64,000 nucleotides of DNA from assembly GCA_038501625.1 (NCBI GenBank), contig JAZAYU010000123.1, positions 1,178,001 to 1,242,000 on the forward strand. The letters are read 5' to 3'. The DNA is from Corbicula japonica (lineage: Eukaryota > Mollusca > Bivalvia > Venerida > Cyrenidae). A program made the translations under genes and the position numbers. This document shows, piece by piece, positions 34,601 through 45,300 of the stretch. Numbering within the stretch: position 1 is the stretch's first letter; each line of letters begins with the position of its first letter. The notes under the pieces are model-generated. The model ran no database searches, was not told where the DNA came from, and worked only from the letters and a program-made list of their open reading frames with translations.

Positions 34601-34880
34601 ACGTTGTATTGGTAAATATTTTTACGCTTGCTATAAATGTGATCTTAGAAAACAAAGGGTGCTGTTGAATGATTAAAATTTTGTGGGGACAAACTTTAGC
34701 ACATCAACTGCTGATTTATTCACACCACTTTATAATATGGTACGGCTTCATTTGTCTTTTAATCTACATTTTTTTCTCTTTAAGCAAAAAATGCCAAAAA
34801 TGAATCCCCCGCGAAATATAATAGATGGCACTCGGTCACAACACTCGCATCACTATAAATAGCAGCCTTGAGTGTATCAC

Positions 34881-35120
34881 TTAACCCTTTCCTCCATATA
34901 CACAACTGAATGGCATGGGCGAACAGTGTAGATCCAGATAAGCCGGAATATCCATTCAGCTTGATGAGGTTCAGCACTGTTCTCTTTTGATTGTTTAGGT
35001 TATTTCTGATCAAAAAGTGACCATGCAGATCCTGTTCAGATGGCAAGGATGTGCCGGCTGATCTGGATCTACACTGGTCGCACACACATAAAAATGCATG
35101 TATATGGAGGAAAGAGTTAA
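34881..35120. repeat. TTAA foldback MITE copy (complete)
   Basis: TTAA at both ends, CCCTTTCCTCCATATA and TATATGGAGGAAAGAG termini, both hairpins present. Confidence 0.85.
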
Positions 35121-36519
35121 GAAACAACTGTTTTATTATGCCATTTCAAATCGATTCAACTGTAAACAAAAGCAGTGTCATAATATTAAGTTGATGGCGT
35201 CTTTTGTCAGAGTGTTTTGATCTTAAAGTTAAGATAAATAAAAAAAATCAATAAAAGTTCCAAAGATTATTATCATTTTCCCAAACAAAATCTTTCGTTA
35301 TTTACAACTTTAATGTAGCTTATACCCCAAGAAAACTTTGAAACGAAATCTTTCGCCCAAGAAGTTGCAATCAATAAGGCATTTGGCTAATTAGTGAGCT
35401 TATTTTGTAAATGTATAATGATATCATAGGCATATAAATCTCTCCATTATCTGGAAGCATCTTATCTTGTTATATATATACATACATATATTTAATTTGT
35501 TTGATTTGACATATCTTTATATACTTGTTGCCATTCTAATAAAGTGCTGTCGGAAGGAAGTCATGCAATATAGAAAATACTGTGTGTATGTATCTATGTT
35601 AACCCTAACTCGCAACCATATGCCTTTAATCGCTTAGAAGACAAGAGTTGATCTAGATCAGCCTGCACAGATCAGTCTGATTTGGATCAACACTGTTTGC
35701 TTCTCTGGTCAGAAATGTTATAATGGATCTAAAAGTGAACAGTGTAGATCCAGACTGCACAAATATGCATGCTGATCTGGATCTACTCTGGTTGCAGATT
35801 AGATAGAGTAAGAGGTTGAAAACACATTTACTATTTCTGCTGCTGCTATAATCAGAGGAACTGAGCTCCCAAGCTGGCAAATTCAGTAGGGGCAACCTCA
35901 GAGCCTTTATCACAAGAACTTTTCTCCAAAGATATTGTGTTGGTTGTAAAAGACATTATACTTCTGTTGGTTTCTTTGGTAGCTTTTCAAAAACTAACTA
36001 AACATGGGTTAGCTGTCAGCAGATGAGCTGATCTTGTAATAAAAATCTGTTAACACTGACAACATTTTAAACAAATTGTACACATTTGAAATTGCTAAGA
36101 ATCAAAGTTACTGCAATTGGTTTGTCAGTTCTGTTATTTGAGGAGTAAATGTACTTTTATGTAAGAAAAGTAGTAAGTTTTTTCCTTATGAATGCACACT
36201 TTTCTCTCTGTTTTTGTTGCATAAGTTATAGATTATCCAGCAGAAAAGACCCGATGAAGAAATTTTAAACAAATTAATATATGTATAACTTATCTCTTTG
36301 TTGTTCCAGGCAGTTTTGTTGATAAGTTGTGAAAATATGAATTTCTGGTTGGATTGTTTATTCCTGTATCCTGTAAAATTTGCCTTTTGACGATAAGCAC
36401 TGAACGATGAATAGACCCATTATTAATCTTGCATATTTGTATAGTATGAATGTAAATTGTTTGTGATCAATGTATAATTGTGGAATAATTCTCAAATTCT
36501 TAATTGAACATGAAGGTCA
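35121..36519. other. Intergenic stretch with one eroded MITE
   Basis: No supported gene. A degenerate TTAA MITE lies at about 35599-35818; the short minus-strand frame over it is MITE-derived. Confidence 0.5.
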
Positions 36520-36817
36520 TTAACCCATTCGCTCTTAGTATGCCCTCAATCACGTGGGTAACCGGTATAGATCTAGATCTACACTGTCATCCGTTTAGGC
36601 CATAGATATGACTTAATTTCAGATTGGAAAAAGGTGATCAGCGCATCAATGCAGTCTGAACTGGATCTACACTCTGCATCTTGGTAAAAAAAAACAACTA
36701 ACGATTCTAGAAGTGAAAAGTGTAGATCCTGATCAGACAGCACAGATATCCGGCTGATCTTTATCTACACCAGTTGCACATCGGATAAAAGCCATATTGC
36801 ATGGAGTAAAGGGTTAA
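36520..36817. repeat. TTAA foldback MITE copy with enlarged centre
   Basis: TTAA at both ends, but about 300 bp long because part of the left hairpin appears duplicated (two partial GATCTACACT arms). Confidence 0.65.
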
Positions 36818-36832
36818 TGGTCAGAAATCATC

Positions 36833-37021
36833 TTAACCCTTTCCTGTATAGATACGCGTTTTTACGCATGTGCGACCAGTGTAGATCCAGATCAGCCAGC
36901 ACATCCGTGCCGTCTGATCAGGATCTGCACTGGTCGCATTTTGGTCAGAAATAAGATAATGAATCAAAAAGCGAACTGTTTGCCCTAGCAATAAAGGTGT
37001 GTCTGTACAGGAAAGGGTTAA
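36833..37021. repeat. TTAA foldback MITE copy lacking most of hairpin 2
   Basis: The first hairpin is almost perfect; the second is reduced to GCGAACTGTTTGCCC. It shares its right TTAA (37018-37021) with the next copy. Confidence 0.8.
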
Positions 37022-37112
37022 AGCATCTGGTGTAGATCCTGATCAGTCTGTCTGCAATCTACACTGTGTTGCTCATGGGATATAAGCCATACTGTAGGGA
37101 GTAATGGGTTAA
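37018..37112. repeat. TTAA foldback MITE, single-hairpin copy sharing a TTAA
   Basis: Begins at the TTAA that ends the previous copy and ends at TTAA 37109-37112. Confidence 0.65.
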
Positions 37113-37132
37113 TAAATATTTGGGAAATCATG

Positions 37133-37375
37133 TTAACCCTTTCCTCCATGGATACACCTTTATTGCGAGGGCAGACAGTTTAGATCCAGATCAGCTGGCA
37201 CATCTGTGCTGTCTGATCATGATCTAAACTGTTCGCTTTTTTATTCATTATGTTATTTCTGACCAAAATGCAACCAGTGCAGATCCTGATCAGAGGGCAT
37301 GGATGTGCTGGCTGATCTGGATCTACACTGGTCGCACATGCATAAAAAATGCATATTTATGGAGAAAAGGGTTAA
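37133..37375. repeat. TTAA foldback MITE copy (complete)
   Basis: Both hairpins and both termini are intact. The hairpin order is reversed relative to the copy at 23445, so it is in the opposite orientation. Confidence 0.85.
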
Positions 37376-37788
37376 TATGTCCATTCAATAATTGGGAATG
37401 GGCTTCAAAAGCTTCTCTCACTGCTTTTAGTTGTAGGCAAGGTTATAACTGAGTTAAAACAAACATTTTAATATGCAATCTTAAAAAGGAAGGATTGACT
37501 GATGGGTGAATGATATTTCAAACATGTTTTTAAGTAATATTGTAGTATGATTAATAAAGTAATTTTTGAAAGTTGTAATTGAAATCAAGGAGGTGGTTCT
37601 TATTTAGTAAACATGTTTGAATGAACTTTTTGACTTGAAGTCATTTTAAAGCCTTGAAATTTTCTCCAGTTAAGTTTGATTTATTTTTGAAGTATCAACT
37701 TGATGATGTTAACGGGAGCCTTTTTTTAAAAATTAAATCTTTAAATGAATCAGAAGTGGAGACTCTGAAGTTGGCAGTTTAGCAAACT

Positions 37789-38030
37789 TTAACCCTTTCA
37801 TTGATATATAGGCATTTCTACACATGTGCCACCAGTGTAGATCCAGATCAGCCGGCACATCCGTGCCGTAAGATCAGGATCTGCACTGGTCGCATTTTGG
37901 TCAGATATTACCTAATGAATCAAAAAGCAAACAGTTTAGATCCTGATCAGACGGCACGGATGTGCCGGCTGATCTGGATCTAAACTGTTTGCCCCAGCAA
38001 TAAAGATGTATCTCTACAGGAAAGGGTTAA
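37789..38030. repeat. TTAA foldback MITE copy (complete)
   Basis: One of the best-preserved copies; the hairpin 2 arms are almost perfectly complementary. Its right TTAA (38027-38030) is also the left TTAA of the next copy. Confidence 0.85.
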
Positions 38031-38267
38031 CGCTTGACTCCATGGGAAATGGGTTTTATCCATGAGTGATCAGTGTAGATCAAGATCAGCTGGCACAATA
38101 ATGCCATCTGATCAGAATCTGCACTGTTGGCTTTTTGAGTCATTAGGTTATTTCTGACCAAAAAAGCGGACAGTGTAGATCCGGATCAACTGGCACATCT
38201 ATGCCATCAGATCTGGTTCTATACTCTTTGCTCATGTGATGTAAACCTGTATGGTGTAAAGGGTTAA
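38027..38267. repeat. TTAA foldback MITE copy sharing a TTAA
   Basis: A more diverged copy abutting the previous one; TTAA at 38264-38267. Confidence 0.75.
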
Positions 38268-38361
38268 AGTGCTTGAATGAAAACCAGTTGCTGACCATTA
38301 AATATATATATAATATATGTAAGAAGAATTTGTTAGGAATGTAGAGAGAGAGAGATCATTG

Positions 38362-38510
38362 CCCAATATCATAAAACTGAGATTGGAGACTAGCCACAAA
38401 TCACAAGCATCTGATTGGCTGAAATAGCGATCAGTCACCAATTCAGTCAATCAGATGCTTGAGATTTGAGACTGGTCTCCTGATTGTTTAGTTTTTATGA
38501 TCTTGTGCCC
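38362..38510. repeat. Palindrome family member
   Basis: GCCCAATATCATAAAACTGAG and the complementary right arm around CTGATTGGCTGAAATAGCGA; arms diverged. Confidence 0.8.
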
Positions 38511-39373
38511 CTGTATTGTGTATATACTGTACATTGTCTGTGGCTCAGAATTCTACTATATACATGTAATTATGATATGGTCTGTAGGCACTATACAATT
38601 GCTCTACAGCATAGCAAAATTAAATAATAAATTATGTATACATATTTGTAGGTGTATGTGTTCAATACTTGCCAGAAAAGGATGGTTTAGATAGTCCAGT
38701 GGCTGGCTATTAAGATCCTCAAAAGACCTTTTTTATCATAAGCAATAGCAGGTAGACACGTAGGGACCCTATTGTCCGGCATGATCAAATAGTCCCCCAA
38801 CTTTAATATGAAACATAATGTTGCATATAACTCTCATACTTGGAATTTATAATATGCATGAACAGAGCCATCCTTGACAACAAGAAGGATAACTATGTTT
38901 TAATTATTTTAGTTAAGTCCCTTTCAAATGTAATTTTATGCGACACGTGTTCCATGGAACACCAAATTCTAGATTACTTTTAACAGACTACATTTAAAGT
39001 CCTATTTCACACGCGAAATTTGCCGCTCAATAATCACTGTGGCGAAACGCAATTTAAACTGATCGACCACAAGTGGATATGGTAAAATGCTCGCCAATTG
39101 GTAATGAAAAAAAAACAAGTTGGTTTATCGCCAACTGACATGACAGGAAGCCAGTAACAGTAAATTGCATGATCGCCAACTCACTGACTTACAAACGGGT
39201 AACAGTAAATCTCACTGACTTGCGGTAACAGTAAAACGCTGAATGTCCGGAGTTACCGACAAGACAATAAGCGGACCATATAGCAGAATTCTAAATTACC
39301 TACTATTAAAATAGTAAGCTGGTACAAGATAAACGCTAGTTCGCTCACTCACCAACAGACCAGAAGAGTGATT
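38511..39373. other. Intergenic sequence, nothing recognised
   Basis: No gene or repeat family that I can name. Confidence 0.4.
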
Positions 39374-40690
39374 TTAACCCTTTATTATACCCCCACAAAC
39401 GAAGTTTGAGGGGGTATATAGGATTGAGCTTGTCGGTCGGTCGGTCGGTCGGATTATTCGTTTCCGGATGATAACTCATGAAAGGCTTGACAGAATTAAA
39501 TAATTTTTGGTACACAGGTATATCGTCATAAGATACAGGTCAAGTTCAATTTTGGGGCTGGTGGGATCAGTGTCAAGGTCACAGTTACTAAAAATAGAAA
39601 AATGCTTTCCGGACGATAACTCCTGAAAGGTATCAACTATTTTTTTAAAAATTGGTACACAGGTGTAACATCACAAGATACAGGTCAAGTTCGAATTTGG
39701 GGCTGGTGGGGTCAATGTCAAGGTCAGTATTGATAAAAATAGAAAAATGGTTTCCGGATGATAACTCATGAAACACTTCACAGATTAAATCCTTTTTTTT
39801 TGGTAAATAGATGTAACATCAGAAGATACAGGTCGAGTTCGACTTGGGGCCTGTGGGGTCAATGTCAAGGTCACTGTTACTTAAAATAGAAAAAATGTTT
39901 CTGGACGATAACTCATGAAATACTTCATAGATTTAATTATTTTTTGGGACACAGCTGTAACATAACAAGATACAGGTTAAGTTTGACTTTGGGTCCTGTG
40001 GGTTCATGGTCAAGGTCACTGTTATATATTGATTTATTGGTGTTTTTTGTGAAGATGACTTTTGTGATTCAAAGTAAGGCCTGTGGGGTCAAGGTCACTG
40101 TTACTAAAAATAGAAAAAAAACTATATATATTATGCTCAATAACTTTGGTTCGGAATGAGATATTGTGATGAAAATTGCTATATAGGTAGTGTCTGTGAA
40201 GACGAAACTTGGTATTGAAATTGGGCCTGATGGGGTCAAGGTCACTGTTCACTGTTACTGCAAATAGAAAAAATGGTTTCTGGATGATTTCTCATGAAAA
40301 GCTTCACATATATAAACAATATTTTGGCACACAGTTGTTTGATAAAAGTTAAGTAAAGGTCACTGTTACTAACATACTCAAACCATTTATGCTCAATAAA
40401 TTTAGAAGGAATGATATATTGTGATGAAACTTGCTGTATATGTGACTACTGTGAAGACGACACTTAGGATTAAAGGTGGGGCACATTATGCCATTGATAC
40501 GAAGCATTCCCAGTTCAAGTATCAAGCACACATGTGGGGGTATTTAATCTTTTTCAGTGATAATTCTAGTTCCATATATACGGGTTTTATCAAATATGCG
40601 AAAAGTGTAGATCCAGATAAGCAACACATCTATGCCGGCTGATCTGGATCTACACTATTTGCTCATGCGATAAAATGCGTTTATGGAATA
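39374..40690. repeat. TTAA foldback MITE split by a tandem-core element
   Basis: The first 12 bases (TTAACCCTTTAT) lie at 39374-39385 and the rest resumes at 40571 with TCCATATATAC; the gap is the element at 39386. Only one hairpin follows. Confidence 0.75.
39386..40570 (+). mobile_element. HINE-like rolling-circle element with exact ends
   Basis: It starts TATACCCCCACAAACG with a hairpin to GGGGGTATA, then a TCGG microsatellite (39432-39451), about five core units of 140-150 bp (CCGGATGATAACTCATGAAA, GGTCAAGGTCACTGTTAC), then TGTGGGGGTAT, an ATC/GTGAT hairpin and TTCTAGT. Its removal restores the MITE terminus TTAACCCTTTAT|TCCATATA, again a T^T insertion. Confidence 0.8.
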
Positions 40691-41460
40691 AAGAACTTAC
40701 TGTTCAGAAATGAATAAACGTTTGAAGCCGAGATGGAAATTGAGTAAATATTGCCTTAACAATATCCGGACTCGTATTCCTTATATTAATTTTATTGAAA
40801 TTATTAATAACAATGCAAGCAGTTCGACTGTTTCATTAGAAATTCATTTAATATTGAATTAAGTTCAAAGTCAACAAAAATATCGAGCCAGTCACACGTT
40901 CCGTAAAAGATATTGGTTTATTGCAAGATCGTGAAATCTGAATAAAAGGTAAAAACAGCAGGGATTTCAGTGTTGTGTAAAACGTTTGGAAATTATAAAG
41001 AGGAACTTATTAATTTTTATATGAGAAGTTGATGTATCTTATTTAACTTTTTTTGCATTAATGGTTCTTTTACGGAAACTTCGACTTAACCGTCATAGTT
41101 CTCTTTAATTAAAACGATACAAATTCCAAATTAGGGACGATATACAGGGCGCGGGGAAATTTACATGTGTGCGATCTTTTCACATAAAAGATTGATTGGT
41201 TATGCATATATAAGGTTTCAAAAAGTAGTAAAAATGATATAAAAACACATATTTATGTCTTATTCGCGTGATTTGTGTGATTGATATTTGTTGTGTTTGC
41301 CTTGTGTCTGTGATTTTACTGTTTTGTGTTGTATTGAACTAATATTTATTTACCTTTTTTAATTTCATAAATTGCATTACATGTGCGTGTTTACCGTTCT
41401 TCGCGTCAGCCAGCTTTCCGCCAGTCTGCCCGCCCAACTTTCTGCCGCTCATCCGATACA
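40691..41460. other. Intergenic stretch upstream of the coiled-coil gene
   Basis: No supported gene. Possible promoter region of the gene starting at 42350, but no motif decides it. Confidence 0.4.
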
Positions 41461-41467
41461 ATCTGTA

Positions 41468-41880
41468 ATTGACGGTGTTCACAATTCACGCACTAAAGTA
41501 ACAGACAGTGTATATAATACCCGAACTAAAATAACCTTTGTTCATAATTCACGCACTAAAATAGCAGACGGTGTTCATAATTCACGCACTAAAATAACAA
41601 TGTTTTCACGCACTAAAATAATAGACGTTGTTCATAAAACACGCATCTACAGACGTCTACGGCGTTCATAATTCACGCACTAAAATATCAGACGGTATTA
41701 ATAGTTAACGCACTTAAAATAACTTACGTTGTTCATAATTTACGCGCTAAAATAACAGACGGTGTTCATATTTCACGATCTTACATGACATACGTTGTTA
41801 TAATTTACGCTTTTTAATAACAGGTGTTCATAATTCACGCTCTTACATAACAGGCGCTGTTGATAATTCACGCACTTCGG
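41468..41880. repeat. Degenerate 33-bp minisatellite
   Basis: About 12 imperfect units of the type GGTGTTCATAATTCACGCAC followed by TAAAATAACAGAC. As the period is divisible by three it creates a spurious plus-strand frame with an 11-residue repeat (HNSRTKI). Confidence 0.8.
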
Positions 41881-41974
41881 GCTTCATACAATTTAAACAA
41901 ACCAACAGTTTTCCATACCCAAATGAAAACCATCAAATATCGATTCAATCCTTAACACAATCAACATTTCTCTC

Positions 41975-42120
41975 CCTCTACGTTAAATTGCAAGTTTTGG
42001 CATGTGACCCTCTATGTTAAATGCGTTTGTTTGGTATGCGTCCATCTATGTTAACTTACGGGTTAGGTACGGGTTTAGGTATGCGTCCCTCTTTGTTAAA
42101 TTACGGTGTTATGTGTCCCT
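41975..42120. repeat. Short degenerate tandem repeat
   Basis: Three to four units containing CCCTCTATGTTAAAT and GGTATGCGTCC. Confidence 0.6.
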
Positions 42121-42349
42121 GATTTTATTTATTACAAACCGTGAAAAAAATACAGGCACATGTGAATATACTGATGTATGTTTTTTCCTGAAAATTCAGT
42201 CTGTGCGTGTTCAAGTGTGTCGAAATTAAGTGCAATTTCTTAAAAAAAATATACAAATATATAAAGATTTTAGTGTCGCGAATGCTTCTTTTTCATGAAC
42301 ATTCATTTAAAGCTGACCTCTGTTATCACTGTAGTAACAAAAGAGGACA

Positions 42350-42386
42350 ATGGACAATGAGATCGAAGAGCCGGCTAAATTCCAAA
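42350..42386 (+). CDS. Coiled-coil gene exon 1 (start)
   Basis: MDNEIEEPAKFQ plus one base of a Lys codon; in-frame TAG and TAA 12-18 nt upstream fix the start. Donor AAA|GTGAGT. Confidence 0.7.
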
Positions 42387-45300
42387 GTGAGTAGGAAACC
42401 CCTAGTGGGTATTTTTGGCGTATTTTTGCTTTGGTATGAGGTGCGCCTAAAATGACAGTACGAAACTTGACGAGCGACATGCCTACTTCCACATCCGAAG
42501 CTATCAGAAATCACCGACAACAACCGCACTATTTCCCCCAAACTGGCCTTTCCGATTTTATCTTACATGTTAACGTAAAAAAACTTTAAACGTTTCCACA
42601 CGCCATTAAGAAGACAATTTCGAGACCGCTCTGATGCCGCTATATGTATTTGTTTCTATAGTAAGGCTTCGCTTTTGATGTTACTGATTTCACATCGTTG
42701 TTCATGTTTTCTGTCAAGTGCATTTATACAAACTAGATATTTTCTCTAATAATTTCGAACTTATTTCAGAGCCACCCTACTTCACCAAGCACAGCCGCAA
42801 CATAATTGATCTTCGCACGATGTCATCTACAAAACCGTTCTTGAGAACTCCCTTCCCGACCCATAAAAAGAAGGTAAGGCGGACAATATGCCTCTAAATA
42901 TGCTACTATATCGCTAACTGGAAAACGACGTCCTCAACAAATGAATTTCCGTGAAGACCTCAAAAGCTGTTAAAAATAATTTGATAATAGCGCTTACACG
43001 TACATCATATGCCCTTAAATAAATCAGTTAAATTTATCGTAAACCAGTCTTGATGTCAAGTTGAATTTATCGTAAACCAGTCTTGATGTCAAGTTGAATT
43101 TATCGTAAACCAGTCTTGATGTAAATTTGAATTTATCGTAATCCAGTCTTGATGTAAAGTTGAATTTATCGTAAACCAGTCTTGATGTCAAGTTGAATTT
43201 ATCGTAAACCAGTCTTGATGTCAAGTTGAATTTATTGTAAACCAGTCTTGATGTCAAGTTGAATTTATCGTAAACCAGTCTTGATGTCAAGTTGAATTTA
43301 TCGTAATCCAGTCTTGATGTAAAGTTGAATTTATCGTAAACCAGTCTTGATGTCAAAGTCACTGTGAGCTTTAACTCACTGCCCTTGAAATAAGGGACCG
43401 TCAATTGTTCAACGTCAAGGTTTGATTTGTTTTGAAGGTTCCGATGGCCTCGACATTTGACCTATTGACCTAAACATCGGCCCGAACTAGAATTATATCA
43501 ATCTATTGATCTAAAACACAGGCCAAATTAAGTTCGGCGACCATTGGTCCTACTTTGAACAAAACAACAGTTGCGTGTTTTTTGTTGTTTTTTTTTCTTT
43601 CGTATTCGTTTTAAATTACAATGTTTTACTATGTACAACAAACGTCACCTCGAATATTTACGTATTAGTTCACTTGAGAAACATCTTACCTTACTCATGT
43701 TTTGATCCCGCATAAAACTTGTTTCTCAAATTTGAACAAATGTGAAAACAACTGCTTTAAAAGACAGCTGTCTGAAGGAATACGACCAAATTAAGTCGCT
43801 GTTACTTCATATTCTTGCGATACATTTCAATGCTTAATACAGCTGGTCGAAAGATTGATCAATCACATATATTAATCAAATTGCTCCATTCAAAGTTTTA
43901 TCAAATTTGCTACAGTAAAGTAAGTGTGTTGATAAGGTGGGACTCGACAAAAACCATTTCGCATTCCATTATATTTATTTAATTATTTTGGGAATACTTC
44001 ATAGCTGGTAAGATTTTTCTGCGCAATTTTTGACTGTATTCTCAGTCATCCTCATTTTACTTTCAGTTTTAGAGAGTAGGTTGAGCTTTTATAACATGTT
44101 CAAACTATTGTCTGTTATACTTGAAGCCCCCACCACACTACAGGTTCCACTATGACCCGGATGTAAAGGGTTGGCGAGAAAGTCAACTTCCTACTGCCAC
44201 AACTAGATGGAACAAAGCCAAGGGGGCCGTCCGTGTCGGAAACTATGTAAGTTTATACATTGTTTAAATTATTAATGAACACTTCCCTCTACGTTGTGTG
44301 CGAAGACATGAAAACACCTAACATTTTCGTTTATTTCCATGGATTCCGTGGTGAGAGTCGAGGACTACTTTCCGGAGATCCTGAATTCAGGCAGATACAT
44401 CATAACTACAACGTAGTTATCTCCCTTTCTTAAAATGAAACACCTCCGGGGAATCTTGACTAGCAGGAGAAATTTAATCAAAGTACCAACTGTATATATG
44501 TATGACCGGGTCACTCATCGGCCATAAAATCCGAAGATTTACTTCAAAAGATCTCATCGTTATTCCTATTTTATATGATATTGATATTATGATTAAGGTC
44601 GTAGAATGTCGCCCGTACTTTAATTCAGTGTTGTAATTTGTACATATTCCTTTTGATCATGGGGTTCATTCATACTAGCGGCTGGTGTTGCAGATATTAG
44701 CACTATTAATGGGGCTTGACTAAATAAAACCTAACCACTCCGTTTGTTTCTGAGACTCTAAGAACCGTACGCCGCTGAATTCTGACAGATTGATTTCCAT
44801 GTTAATCGCCATAATTATGCACACCATCTTTTGGGGTGGGTCAAAATTTGTACTTTTTACTCGTAAAAATATTGAGTAAGAAAGCCGGGCCTATGCAGTG
44901 TGAGTAGTAACTTGCATTTCCTTTACTTCTCAGGCTCAATCGGATAGAGCCTGCATATTTTCATCTTTCGTGTTCGGTTGCCATCAAAATTCCCTAACAA
45001 ATTTTCTGAAGAGATAAACAATCATATAAACTTTAATTGATCTTAACAACATGTATGTTTACAAACGTTACTTAATTAACATGACTATTATTGTTTTAAA
45101 TAATTAACATTAACAGCATCAATATATATTTAGTTTATAGGAATACGGAAGAAGCCGGACACGTTTCTGAATATTGACTTGAAGAAACTTGTCAACGCAG
45201 CGAAACAAAAGGTAAGTGTTGTTCTACCATCTTCTTTATCCCCATAGAAAGCCATTTCATATTTTTTAAGAATTCGTAGAACGAATAGTACTGGGCATGA

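Noticed and set aside
41372..41671. 99-codon frame with HNSRTKI repeats
   Set aside because: Produced by a degenerate 33-bp minisatellite; frame lost in later units.
43024..43404. 126-codon minus-strand protein with an 11-residue repeat
   Set aside because: The frame exists only because the 33-bp minisatellite has a period divisible by three. It lies in an intron on the other strand.
44144..44246. Exon 3 of the coiled-coil gene starting at the better-looking acceptor
   Set aside because: In the required phase it reads into a stop after three codons; starting at 44127 keeps the frame.
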